Of a stretch of 64,000 nt of DNA, positions 8,200-16,430 are shown piece after piece; position 1 is the first letter of the stretch; every line of letters begins with the position of its first letter. Origin of the DNA: Hyphomicrobium sp. GTDB taxonomy: Bacteria > Pseudomonadota > Alphaproteobacteria > Rhizobiales > Hyphomicrobiaceae. The translations under genes and the position numbers were made by a program. The stretch lies in contig NZ_JAIETU010000005.1 of assembly GCF_019744875.1 (NCBI RefSeq), positions 620,001 to 684,000 on the forward strand. The letters are read 5' to 3'. The notes beneath the pieces are model-generated. The model did no database searches, had not been told where the DNA came from, and was given only the letters and a program-made list of their open reading frames with translations.

Positions 8200-9741
8200 A
8201 TGACACCGCAAACGCAACCCATTTCGGAAACGATCGGCCGCGACCTTCTCGCCTCCATCGTCGTCTTTCTCGTCGCGTTGCCGCTTTGCATGGGAATCGC
8301 GATCGCGTCCGGCATGCCGCCGACGGCCGGCATCATCACCGGCATCATCGGCGGCCTGGTGGTTGGCACCATCGCCGGTTCGCCGCTGCAGGTGAGCGGA
8401 CCGGCCGCGGGCCTCTCGGTTCTCGTGCTGCAGTTCGTGCAGGCCAACGGCGTGGAGATGCTGGGCGTGGTCGTGCTGTTTGCGGGCCTGATGCAGTTCG
8501 CCGCCGGCACGTTCAAGCTCGGCCAGTGGTTCCGCGCCGTGTCACCCGCCGTGATCCACGGCATGCTCGCGGGCATCGGCGTGCTCATCCTGGTGGCGCA
8601 GTTTCACGTCATGCTGGACGGCAAGCCGATCGGCACCGGCATCCAGAACCTGCTCGGCATGCCGGGCGCGCTGATGGCCGCCATCGAGGCCGGAGATCAT
8701 CGTCTCCAGGCCGCGGGCATCGGCCTGCTCACCATTCTCACCATCATCGCCTGGACCTTCGCGCCCAAATCCTGGCGCCTGATGCCGGCGCCGCTCGTCG
8801 GCGTGATCGTCGCCATGATCGCGGCCGGCTTTCTCGGGCTGACCAACATTCACTACGTCGAGGTGCCGAACAACATCTGGTCCACGGTGGTATTCCCGAC
8901 GCCCGAAAACATGATGCGCATTTTCGAGGCGCCGATCCTGATCGGTGCGATCTCGATCGCCTTCATCGCCAGCGCCGAGACACTGCTCTGCGCGACGGCC
9001 GTCGACCAGATGCACAGCGGACCGCGCACGAAGTACGACAAGGAGCTGACGGCGCAAGGCGTGGGCAACACGCTCTGCGGCCTGCTCGGCGTGCTGCCGA
9101 TGACCGGCGTCATCGTGCGTTCCGGCGCGAACGTCGAAGCCGGCGCCGTGACGCGGGCCTCCGCCATCCTGCACGGCCTGTGGCTCTTGGTCTTCGCCAG
9201 CGCACTGCCGTTCACGCTGAGCTACATCCCGATTTCCGCGCTCGCCGCGGTGCTCGTCTACACGGGCTACAAGCTCGCCTATCCGAAGATCGTGCCGACG
9301 CTCATGAAGTATGGTCGGAGCGAAGTGGCGATCTACTTCATCACCATCGCTACCATCGTCGCCACCAACCTGCTCGCGGGTGTGGTCGTCGGCCTCGTGC
9401 TGTCGCTGCTCAAGCTGCTCTATGCGTTCTCACACCTCGAAGTGCGCAAGGAGGAGAACGCGGCCGACAACCGCGTCGACCTGCACCTGACGGGCGCGGC
9501 GACGCTCATTCGCCTGCCGCTGCTCGCCAGCGAACTCGAGCAGCTCGCGCCGAACAGCAAGGTCCGCATCCATATCGGCGATCTCGATTACATCGACCAT
9601 GCCTGCATCGACCTGCTGACGAATTGGGACCGGCAGCACAAGATCAGCGGCGGCTCGCTCGACATCGAATGGGACGGGCTGACGCAGAAGTACCAGAACC
9701 GCAGCGGCCTGCGGGCGCGCGCGGAGGCGACCGGTCGCTAG
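8200..9741 (+). CDS. SulP family anion transporter with STAS domain (probable bicarbonate transporter)
   Basis: Inner-membrane anion permease of 513 residues. The N-terminal part has the SulP core of many hydrophobic helices, with GIAIASGMPPTAGIITGIIGG and SGPAAGLSVLVLQF matching the family's TM1-TM3 substrate region, and AETLLCATAVDQ in the later helices. A C-terminal STAS domain covers roughly residues 425-505 (VDLHLTGAATLIRLP to HACIDLLTNWD). The family carries sulfate, bicarbonate or dicarboxylates, and the sequence alone does not decide. Divergence from a beta-carbonic anhydrase argues for bicarbonate. A bidirectional terminator follows the stop. Confidence 0.9.
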   Translation: MTPQTQPISETIGRDLLASIVVFLVALPLCMGIAIASGMPPTAGIITGIIGGLVVGTIAGSPLQVSGPAAGLSVLVLQFVQANGVEMLGVVVLFAGLMQFAAGTFKLGQWFRAVSPAVIHGMLAGIGVLILVAQFHVMLDGKPIGTGIQNLLGMPGALMAAIEAGDHRLQAAGIGLLTILTIIAWTFAPKSWRLMPAPLVGVIVAMIAAGFLGLTNIHYVEVPNNIWSTVVFPTPENMMRIFEAPILIGAISIAFIASAETLLCATAVDQMHSGPRTKYDKELTAQGVGNTLCGLLGVLPMTGVIVRSGANVEAGAVTRASAILHGLWLLVFASALPFTLSYIPISALAAVLVYTGYKLAYPKIVPTLMKYGRSEVAIYFITIATIVATNLLAGVVVGLVLSLLKLLYAFSHLEVRKEENAADNRVDLHLTGAATLIRLPLLASELEQLAPNSKVRIHIGDLDYIDHACIDLLTNWDRQHKISGGSLDIEWDGLTQKYQNRSGLRARAEATGR

Positions 9742-9763
9742 CGATCCCGGGTCTCATCCAAAC

Positions 9764-9795
9764 TGAAAAGGCCGGAGCGAGCTCCGGCCTTTTTT
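9764..9795. terminator. Bidirectional terminator between SulP and nhaA
   Basis: A stem of about ten base pairs (AAGGCCGGAG with CTCCGGCCTT) and a short loop is flanked by A's on the left and six T's on the right. It lies in the 74-bp gap between convergent genes, so it can end transcripts from both sides. Confidence 0.92.
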
Positions 9796-9815
9796 CGTGG
9801 CGCGTCAGTTCTTCG

Positions 9816-11036
9816 TCAGTTCTGGCGCGAGGACGCGGCGGGCTGCAGCCGGCTCAGCAGGATGTAGCCGATCACCGCCGCGCAGACCGAGCCGGCGAGA
9901 ACGCCGATGCGGATGTCGGCTGCATGCTCGGGCTCCGGAAAGGCGAGCATGCCGATGAACAGGCTCATCGTGAAGCCGATTCCGGCGAGGATCGTGACGC
10001 CGAAGAGCTGGCTCCAAGTGCTGCCCTCGGGGCGCGTGCCAAGGCCCAGCGCAATCGCCGCCCGCGCGAACGTGAAGGCGCCGATCGGCTTGCCGATGAG
10101 CAGGCCCAGCGCGATGCCCAGCGGAATGGGCGCGAACAGTTGTTCCACCGTCAGCCCCGCGAGCGAGACGCCCGCATTGGCAAACGCGAAGGCCGGGAGA
10201 ACGCCGAACGTCACCCACGGATGCAGGGCATCCTGCAATCTGGCCGCCATCGAATCCGATGCGCTGTCTCCGCCGATGCGTGTCAGCGGAATGGCGAACG
10301 CGGTCACGACACCGGCGAGGGTCGCGTGCACGCCGGACTTCAGGACACACAGCCAGACGAACGCGCCGACCAGCACGTAAGCGGCCGTGCTCGTGACATT
10401 GCGCAGGTTGAGAATGGCGAGCGCGACGACGCCGAGGGCCGCGAGGGAGAGCGCGGTGAGCGACAGGTTGGCGGTGTAGAACACGGCGATGATGATGATC
10501 GCGCCGAGGTCGTCGATGATGGCGAGCGCAAGAAGAAAGATCTTCAACGAGACCGGAATGCGCGATCCGAGGAGGGCCAGCACGCCGACCGCGAAAGCGA
10601 TGTCGGTGGCGGTCGGGATGGCCCAACCGCGCAACGCCACGGCGTTGTCCGCGTTGATGGCAATGTAGATCAGCGCCGGCACGATCATGCCGCCCAGCGC
10701 CGCAATGGCCGGCAGCGCCGCCTGCTTGAAGCTCGACAGCTCGCCTTCGACCAGCTCGCGCTTGATCTCAAGCCCCACGAGGAAAAAGAAGACGACCATC
10801 AGGCCGTCGTTGATCCAGTGAAGGAGGCTCTTGTCGAGCCCGTGCTCGCCGACGCGGACGGACACATGCGTGTGGAGCAGCGCGTCGTAGGTCGCCGCGA
10901 GCGGGGAATTGGCGAGCAGCAGCGCCACGACGGCGGCGAAGAGCAGAACAATGCCGCCTGCGGCCTCGTGATGGACGAACTTCAACGCGCCCTGGAGTTT
11001 GCCGCTCATCTGCTTCTCATCCTGTCTTCTCGCCAT
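9816..11036 (-). CDS. nhaA: Na+/H+ antiporter NhaA
   Basis: Sodium-proton antiporter of the inner membrane, used for Na+ and pH homeostasis. The 406-residue protein shows the full NhaA pattern: FVHHEAAGGIVLLFAAVVALLLANSPL at the N-terminus (positions about 20-46), NDGLMVVFFFLVGLEIKREL, the paired transport aspartates in LALAIIDDLGAIIIIAVFY, and GIALGLLIGKPIGAF. About 11-12 membrane helices are predicted by eye. The start may instead be at 11009 (MSGKLQGALK), which matches homologues better. Confidence 0.96.
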   Translation of the reverse strand: MARRQDEKQMSGKLQGALKFVHHEAAGGIVLLFAAVVALLLANSPLAATYDALLHTHVSVRVGEHGLDKSLLHWINDGLMVVFFFLVGLEIKRELVEGELSSFKQAALPAIAALGGMIVPALIYIAINADNAVALRGWAIPTATDIAFAVGVLALLGSRIPVSLKIFLLALAIIDDLGAIIIIAVFYTANLSLTALSLAALGVVALAILNLRNVTSTAAYVLVGAFVWLCVLKSGVHATLAGVVTAFAIPLTRIGGDSASDSMAARLQDALHPWVTFGVLPAFAFANAGVSLAGLTVEQLFAPIPLGIALGLLIGKPIGAFTFARAAIALGLGTRPEGSTWSQLFGVTILAGIGFTMSLFIGMLAFPEPEHAADIRIGVLAGSVCAAVIGYILLSRLQPAASSRQN

Positions 11037-11091
11037 CCCGTCCGGGTGCGGGAGCCTTTTTGCGGGAATGCCGGGAAGGGGTCAATTCGCG

Positions 11092-11919
11092 TCAGCCCGC
11101 GATCTCCGTCAAGAGGACGCTGCCTGAGGCCTGCCACGCCCCGGCATCGGCGAGTTGCAGCTCGGGATGGCTGCGGCTGGCGTCGATCATCCGGGCGACG
11201 CGGAAGGCCGCGTGCGCCAGGCTTTCGAAGGCATCCCGGCCGGACGCAATATGCCCTGTGAGCAGCGCGCCCAGCAGATCGCCCGTGCCGCGCGGCACGC
11301 CGTCCTCGCGGTCCACCGCACAGAACGCGGCCCGGTCGGGTGTGACCACGACATTGGCGATGGCGCGCTCGCCGTACGGAACGGAGCTCGCGACCACCAC
11401 CGGCCGGCCGAGGGATCGCGCGGCGGCCACCGCGCTTTCCGGCGAGGTCACGGCGCGGCCCGAGAGCCAGGCGAGCTCGAAGCGGTTCGCCTTCACGACA
11501 TCCGCGAGCGGCAGCAGCTTGTCGCGCACGGCCTCCGCGACGCTCTCCGCCATGAACAGGCCGTCCGGATCGTCGCCCAGCACGGGATCGCATACGACGA
11601 GGGCGTCGGCGCGATTGGCACGGACGCGCGCGATGAGGTCTTCAGCAATGCCGACATGCGCCGCTGACGGCAGATAGCCCGTCAGCACGGCATCGATCTG
11701 CGCCAGCCAGCCGTTGGCGTCCAGCGCGGCAACCATATCGGCGAGCGTCGCGGGGTCGGCCGCGTGCCCTGCCCACTGCCGGTGGCGGGGGTGGCTGGAG
11801 AGCACGACGGTGGGCACGGCCACCGCCTCATGGCCCATCCGTTCGAGGGCGGGCACGATGGCGCGCAGCCCCACGGCGCCGCGGGCTACGAAGGAGGACA
11901 GTGCGGCGACAGTGGCCAT
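11092..11919 (-). CDS. pdxY: Pyridoxal/pyridoxine kinase PdxY-like
   Basis: Ribokinase-superfamily kinase that phosphorylates pyridoxal in the B6 salvage pathway. The sequence contains the PdxY/PdxK-type opening (SSFVARGAVGLRAIVPALERMGHE), YLPSAAHVGIAEDLIARV, CDPVLGDD, DVVKANRFELAWLSGR and the catalytic anion-hole motif GTGDLLGALLTGH near the C-terminus with its key aspartate. Start at 11919 (MATVAALSS) gives 275 residues, the normal family length; the open frame begins at 11964. Subtype PdxY versus PdxK is not settled. Confidence 0.9.
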   Translation of the reverse strand: MATVAALSSFVARGAVGLRAIVPALERMGHEAVAVPTVVLSSHPRHRQWAGHAADPATLADMVAALDANGWLAQIDAVLTGYLPSAAHVGIAEDLIARVRANRADALVVCDPVLGDDPDGLFMAESVAEAVRDKLLPLADVVKANRFELAWLSGRAVTSPESAVAAARSLGRPVVVASSVPYGERAIANVVVTPDRAAFCAVDREDGVPRGTGDLLGALLTGHIASGRDAFESLAHAAFRVARMIDASRSHPELQLADAGAWQASGSVLLTEIAG

Positions 11920-12035
11920 CCCAGTCTCATTTTCTTCCGCTGAGGAAACGCCCGCTCTGAACAATGGTCGCGTTGGTGAGGCCGCGCAGTTGCTCTATTT
12001 TGCAATGCAGCACCGAAAACCGACAAGGCAACGCT

Positions 12036-12926
12036 ATGGCTCCCATCCGTCCCCGACGCAGTGTTCTCTATATGCCCGGCGCCAATGACCGTGCACTCGA
12101 GAAATCGCGATCGCTGGCGGCCGACGCCGTGATCCTCGATCTCGAGGACTCGGTCGCGCCCGACGCCAAGATCGAAGCCCGGCAGAAAGTCTGCGCGATC
12201 GTCAAAGAGGGCGGATACGGGCGCCGCGAGGTCATCATCCGGCCGAACGCGCTCGAAACGGCCTGGGGAACCGCCGACATCCTGGCGGCCGCGAGCGCCG
12301 CTCCGGACGCCATCCTGGTTCCAAAGGTGCAGCACCCCGGCGACATCATCAGCGCGGCGAAGATCCTGAAGTCGGTTAACGCGCCCGAGAAGACCAAGCT
12401 GTGGGCGATGATGGAGACGCCGCACGCCATCCTGCACGCGGCGGCCATCGCAGCCGTCGGTGCGGACCCCGAGAACCGGCTGGTGTGCCTCGTCATGGGC
12501 ACCAACGATCTTCTGAAGGAGAGCCGGGCGCGGGCGCTACACGACCGGTTCGCCGTCGTGCCGTGGCTCGCCATGGCCGTCGTCGCGGCCCGCGGTTACG
12601 GGCTCGACATCATCGATGGTGTGTACAACGACTTCAAGGACGAGAAGGGATTCCGCAACGAGTGCGAGCACGGACGCACGCTCGGCATGGACGGCAAGAC
12701 GCTGATCCACCCGTCGCAGGTGGCGCCCTGCAATGAGATCTTCTCGCCTTCGGAGGAGGAGGTCACGTGGTCGAAGAAGATCATCCGCGCCTTCGAAGAA
12801 CCCGAGAACGTCTACAAGGGCGTCATCACGGTGGACGGCAAGATGGTCGAGCGGCTGCATCTCGTGCAGGCCAAGCGCACGGTCGCCATCGCCAACTCGG
12901 TCAAAGAGATCGAGGAGTGGTTCTAG
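12036..12926 (+). CDS. CitE-like CoA ester lyase (beta-methylmalyl/malyl-CoA lyase or malyl-CoA thioesterase)
   Basis: HpcH/HpaI-CitE superfamily protein of 296 residues. It opens with RPRRSVLYMPGANDRALEKS and has the metal-binding LDLEDSVAPDAK, AMMETPHAIL (conserved Glu) and DGKTLIHPSQV. The RSVLYMPG opening resembles the CitE/Mcl2 group rather than classical serine-cycle MclA, which begins RLHRSELAVPGS. It could therefore be the (3S)-malyl-CoA thioesterase of the ethylmalonyl-CoA pathway or a beta-methylmalyl-CoA lyase. The mesaconyl-CoA hydratase-like gene 152 bp downstream on the same strand supports this pathway. Start at 12036 is chosen by homology. Confidence 0.85.
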   Translation: MAPIRPRRSVLYMPGANDRALEKSRSLAADAVILDLEDSVAPDAKIEARQKVCAIVKEGGYGRREVIIRPNALETAWGTADILAAASAAPDAILVPKVQHPGDIISAAKILKSVNAPEKTKLWAMMETPHAILHAAAIAAVGADPENRLVCLVMGTNDLLKESRARALHDRFAVVPWLAMAVVAARGYGLDIIDGVYNDFKDEKGFRNECEHGRTLGMDGKTLIHPSQVAPCNEIFSPSEEEVTWSKKIIRAFEEPENVYKGVITVDGKMVERLHLVQAKRTVAIANSVKEIEEWF

Positions 12927-13078
12927 GGCCCGGCCGGTAGCGGGCCCCGGGTACGCCGGCCGGCGGAACCCAGCCCAGCCTCCCGGCAGCGCGGCGTCCT
13001 TGGCGAGCGAATTGGCGCACTCGCGTCCGCGCCGCAAAAATGGCATAGGACGCCCGAGATCAAATTCGGACGCGAGCG

Positions 13079-14131
13079 ATGACCAAGACCAATCCAGGCA
13101 ATTTCTTCGAAGACTACAGCGTCGGCCAAATCCTGAACCACGCCACGCCGCGCACGATCACGCCCGGCGACGTGGCCGTCTACAACAGCCTCTATGGCCC
13201 GCGCTTTGCGGTTCAGTCTTCGGACGAATTCGCCCGCGCCATCGGCTACCCGCGCTCGCCGGTCGACGACCTTTTGCTGTTCCATGTCGTGTTCGGCAAG
13301 ACGGTGCCCGACGTCTCGCTCAACGCCATCGCCAACCTAGGCTACGCCAACGGGCGGTTTCTGAAGCCCGCCTATCCGGGCGACACGCTGTCCACGGTCT
13401 CGGAAGTGATCGGCCTCAAGGAGAACTCCAACAAGGAGACGGGAACGGTCTACGTCCGCTCGACGGGCCGCAACCAGACCGGCGAGGTCGTGCTCGAGTA
13501 CACCCGCTGGGTGATGGTGCGGAAGCGCGACAAGGCTTCGCCTGCGCCTGAGGCCGTCGTGCCCAAGCTCACCGATCGCGTCGACCCCAAGGACATCGGC
13601 GTCGCGGTGCCGAAGCTCGACATCAGCGCCTACAATTTCGCCCAGGGCGGCGCGTCCTATCGCTGGGGCGGCTACGCGGTCGGCGAGAAGATCGACCATG
13701 TGGACGGCATGACGCTCGAAGAGGCCGAGCACCAGATGGCGACGCGCCTCTACCAGAACACCGCCAAGGTGCATTTCAACCAGCACACCGAGTCCAAGGG
13801 CCGCTTCGGCAAGCGCATCGTCTATGGCGGCGTGCCGATCTCGCTCGCGCGCGCGTTGTCGTTCAACGGCCTCAACAACGCGTTCCACATCGCTGCGATC
13901 AACGGCGGCCGGCACGTGGCGCCCTTGTTCGCTGGCGATACGGTCTATGCGTGGTCGGAGGTTCTGGAGAAGGCCGAGCTACCCGGGCGCACCGATGTCG
14001 GCGCACTCCGGACCCGGCTGGTCGCGGTCAAGAACCAGGACTGCGCGGCTCATCCGTTTAAGAAAGAGAGCGGTGAGTACGAGGATGGCGTGATCCTCGA
14101 TCTCGACATCTGGCTGGTGCTGCCCAAGTAA
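13079..14131 (+). CDS. Mesaconyl-CoA hydratase-like MaoC protein
   Basis: A 350-residue double hot-dog MaoC family protein matching the mesaconyl-CoA (beta-methylmalyl-CoA) hydratase group of the ethylmalonyl-CoA pathway. Diagnostic stretches are GNFFEDYSVGQILNHATPRTI at the start (residues about 7-27), VDDLLLFHVVFGKTVPDVSLNAIANLGYA, and in the second half KVHFNQHTESKGRFGKRIVYGG and INGGRHVAPLFAGDTVYAWSE. It probably interconverts (2R,3S)-beta-methylmalyl-CoA and mesaconyl-CoA, next to the lyase gene that would cleave the product to glyoxylate and propionyl-CoA. Both fit a methylotroph lacking isocitrate lyase; that last point is inference. Confidence 0.9.
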   Translation: MTKTNPGNFFEDYSVGQILNHATPRTITPGDVAVYNSLYGPRFAVQSSDEFARAIGYPRSPVDDLLLFHVVFGKTVPDVSLNAIANLGYANGRFLKPAYPGDTLSTVSEVIGLKENSNKETGTVYVRSTGRNQTGEVVLEYTRWVMVRKRDKASPAPEAVVPKLTDRVDPKDIGVAVPKLDISAYNFAQGGASYRWGGYAVGEKIDHVDGMTLEEAEHQMATRLYQNTAKVHFNQHTESKGRFGKRIVYGGVPISLARALSFNGLNNAFHIAAINGGRHVAPLFAGDTVYAWSEVLEKAELPGRTDVGALRTRLVAVKNQDCAAHPFKKESGEYEDGVILDLDIWLVLPK

Positions 14132-14461
14132 GGGCTCTGGGAGGTAGCGCGAGTCTTTTCCGGTCTTCGCCGGATCGCGAAAAGACTCCAGTCCCTTGGA
14201 TTTGTCGAGCTTCTCATCGGCAGCACTCTGTTGGGTCGTGCTTCCTCTCGGGCACCATGATTGGCATGGCTCCGCCATGACCGGGTGCCCACTTTTCCGG
14301 AAGCACTCTTGCTGTTGCCGCTTTTCGAATTCGCGCTATGAATGAGCGTGAAGGCCGTTGGCGAATCAACGGTCTCCCGCCGCGACGCGAACCATTTGAT
14401 TTATGCTGATTTTTGAACACTCTTCATCCGTGGAGGGGCGGACCGGCCGCCAGCAAATGCG
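14132..14461. other. Intergenic region with one inverted repeat
   Basis: No gene is supportable in these 330 bases. They contain the inverted repeat at 14151-14188 and a short AT-richer segment before the TTG start at 14462 that may carry the promoter of the FAD oxidoreductase. Confidence 0.5.
14151..14188. repeat. Inverted repeat, possible terminator of the hydratase gene
   Basis: Perfect 10-bp arms (GAGTCTTTTC and GAAAAGACTC) enclose 18 bases that can pair further (CCGG...CCGG). It starts 20 bp after the stop of the mesaconyl-CoA hydratase-like gene. No T-run follows, so a factor-independent terminator is uncertain. Confidence 0.5.
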
Positions 14462-15436
14462 TTGACTCACAAGGTGGCTGTCATCGGAGCTGGGCTGGCG
14501 GGTCTATCGTGCGCATCGTATTTGCGGCGTGCGGGTTGCTTCGTTGAAGTGTTCGAGCAGGAGCGCGTGCTCGGCGGGCGGGTCGCCACGCTGCGTACCG
14601 GCACCGTCGCCTTCGATACGGGCGCCCAGTACCTGACCGCGCGCTCAGACAAATTCCGCTCCTATATCAACGAACTCGTCGCGTCCGGTTACGCGGCACG
14701 CTGGGACGCGAAGATGTCGTCCGGCGAGAACAAGGGCGTGCAGCTCCACACCTGGTATGTCGGCACGCCGGGCATGAGCTCGATCGTGCGGCCGCTCGCG
14801 GAGAGCGTTCGCGTCCACACCGGCAAGCGGGTCCACACGCTGACCCAGACCGACAAAGGTTGGATGGTCTGGTTCGAGGATCAGACGAGCGTCGGGCCGT
14901 TCGCGGCCGTGGCCGTCGCCATTCCCGCGCCCGAGGCGCGCCTGCTCGTCGGGCGCATCGAAGGCATGGTCGAGACGCTGTCGCGCGTGCGGATGCTGCC
15001 GACCTGGGCCGTGATGGTGCGCCTCGACGAACGGGTGCTGCCGGACCAGGACGTCTATTCGGACATGTCGGAAGTGCTGCGCTGGATCGCGCGGAACAAC
15101 TCCAAGCCGGGCCGGAATAGCGCCGGGGAAACGATCGTGATCCACGCTTCGCCAAGCTGGAGCCGTGAGACCGAGGACGCCGATCCGCAATCCGTCGCCG
15201 AAGAGATCTGGGCCGAGGTGCGCAACCAGCTCAAGCTGCCGGACGTGAAGCCCTCGCAGATGGCGGCCCATCTCTGGCGCTACGGCCTCGTCGATCAGTC
15301 GCTCGGCGAATCCTTCATCTACTCCACGCACTACAAGCTCGGGACCTGCGGCGACTGGTGTCTTGGCCGATTGGCGGAACACGCCTACGAAAGTGGTCAG
15401 GGCCTCGGCAGGGCGATCGCGAGCTCGTTAATCTGA
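14462..15436 (+). CDS. FAD/NAD(P)-dependent oxidoreductase, renalase/amine-oxidase-like
   Basis: A 324-residue flavoprotein with an N-terminal Rossmann motif (VAVIGAGLAGLSCASYLRRAG) and the second FAD contact EQERVLGGRVAT that is typical of monoamine oxidase-like and renalase-like proteins. The central part contains DTGAQYLTARS, and the C-terminus has CGDWCLGRLAEHAYESGQGL, which resembles the final FAD-binding GD segment. The substrate is unknown. TTG at 14462 is the likely start because no in-frame ATG or GTG precedes the Rossmann motif. The gene stands alone between intergenic gaps. Confidence 0.75.
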   Translation: MTHKVAVIGAGLAGLSCASYLRRAGCFVEVFEQERVLGGRVATLRTGTVAFDTGAQYLTARSDKFRSYINELVASGYAARWDAKMSSGENKGVQLHTWYVGTPGMSSIVRPLAESVRVHTGKRVHTLTQTDKGWMVWFEDQTSVGPFAAVAVAIPAPEARLLVGRIEGMVETLSRVRMLPTWAVMVRLDERVLPDQDVYSDMSEVLRWIARNNSKPGRNSAGETIVIHASPSWSRETEDADPQSVAEEIWAEVRNQLKLPDVKPSQMAAHLWRYGLVDQSLGESFIYSTHYKLGTCGDWCLGRLAEHAYESGQGLGRAIASSLI

Positions 15437-15608
15437 CCTGTCACATCGCATTTTCGGCACGCCCTGCGAGCCATTCTTTGTGCGGCATTTGTCGAATTGC
15501 CCCGCTGGGTGGCGCGCGGTAAAACGCCAAAGGTCTCAAGGTACCTAGGCATTTGGGCGCCGAAGACCTTAGGACCATGTGTGCGTGCATCTGGGGGATC
15601 GAGGATCA

Positions 15609-16043
15609 ATGGCCGACGCCAATGGCAACCTGCACACGAAAGCAGCCCTGAAAGCCGCCCGGCCGCTTTCACCGCACCTGCAGATCTACCGGCCGCTCGT
15701 CAACATGGTGATGTCGATCATCCATCGCATCACCGGCGTAGCGCTCTATGCCGGCACGCTTATCGTGGCGGCCGTTCTGGTCGCGGCGGCAAGCGGACCG
15801 GAGGCCTATAGCACCGCGACGGGACTGCTCGGCTCATGGCCGGGGCTGTTCGTGCTGTTCGGCTACACCTGGGCCCTGCTGCATCACCTCACCGGTGGCG
15901 TCCGCCATTTCATCTGGGATAGCGGGCACGGCTACGACCTCGACACTATCGATCTGCTCTCGTGGGGCACGCTGGCCGTCTCGCTCGCGGGAACGGTCGC
16001 GATTTGGGGCTATGTCCTGCTCACTCGGGGAGGAGCTGTCTGA
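15609..16043 (+). CDS. sdhC: Succinate dehydrogenase cytochrome b556 subunit
   Basis: Membrane anchor that binds heme b and quinone in complex II. The 144-residue product has RPLSPHLQIYRP and SIIHRITGVALYAG (signature SxxHRxTG) and LLHHLTGGVRHFIWDSGHG, where the second histidine is the usual heme ligand, within three membrane helices. The start at 15609 has a GAGG ribosome-binding site a few bases upstream. The stop overlaps the sdhD start by one base. Confidence 0.96.
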   Translation: MADANGNLHTKAALKAARPLSPHLQIYRPLVNMVMSIIHRITGVALYAGTLIVAAVLVAAASGPEAYSTATGLLGSWPGLFVLFGYTWALLHHLTGGVRHFIWDSGHGYDLDTIDLLSWGTLAVSLAGTVAIWGYVLLTRGGAV

Positions 16044-16423
16044 TGTCCATGCGCACGCCGCTCAAGGATGTTCGCGGCCTCGGCTCGGCCAAGGAAGGCG
16101 CGGATCATTTCTGGACTCAGCGCATGACGGGCGCGGCCAATCTCGTGCTGTCGCTGTTCGTCGTCGGCCTCGCGATTTCTCTGATTGGCGCCGACCATGC
16201 GTCCGTCGCCTCGACGCTCGGTCATCCGCTGGTCGGGCTCGCGCTCATTCTCTTCATCTGCTCGGCCGCGATCCACATGCGGATCGGCATGCAGGTGATC
16301 ATCGAAGACTACGTTCACGGAGAGGGCGCAAAGCTCGCGCTGCTGATGCTCAACACTTTCTTTGCGATCGCCGTCGCCGCAGCGAGCGTCTTCTCCATCC
16401 TCAAGCTCTCCTTCGGAGGCTAG
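16043..16423 (+). CDS. sdhD: Succinate dehydrogenase hydrophobic membrane anchor
   Basis: Second membrane subunit of complex II (126 residues, three hydrophobic helices). Typical alphaproteobacterial features are [22 protein letters not shown] at the N-terminus (positions about 3-24), [14 protein letters not shown], and [22 protein letters not shown], where the histidine and tyrosine/aspartate surround the heme and quinone sites. The ATG at 16043 overlaps the sdhC stop and has GGGGAGGA upstream. sdhA follows after seven bases. Confidence 0.95.
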   Translation: MSMRTPLKDVRGLGSAKEGADHFWTQRMTGAANLVLSLFVVGLAISLIGADHASVASTLGHPLVGLALILFICSAAIHMRIGMQVIIEDYVHGEGAKLALLMLNTFFAIAVAAASVFSILKLSFGG

Positions 16424-16430
16424 CGTCACT

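Noticed and set aside
8286-11261. Plus-strand open frame of 991 codons across SulP and nhaA
   Set aside because: Runs in the wrong frame through SulP and opposite nhaA, with repetitive Arg/His composition; an effect of high GC content.
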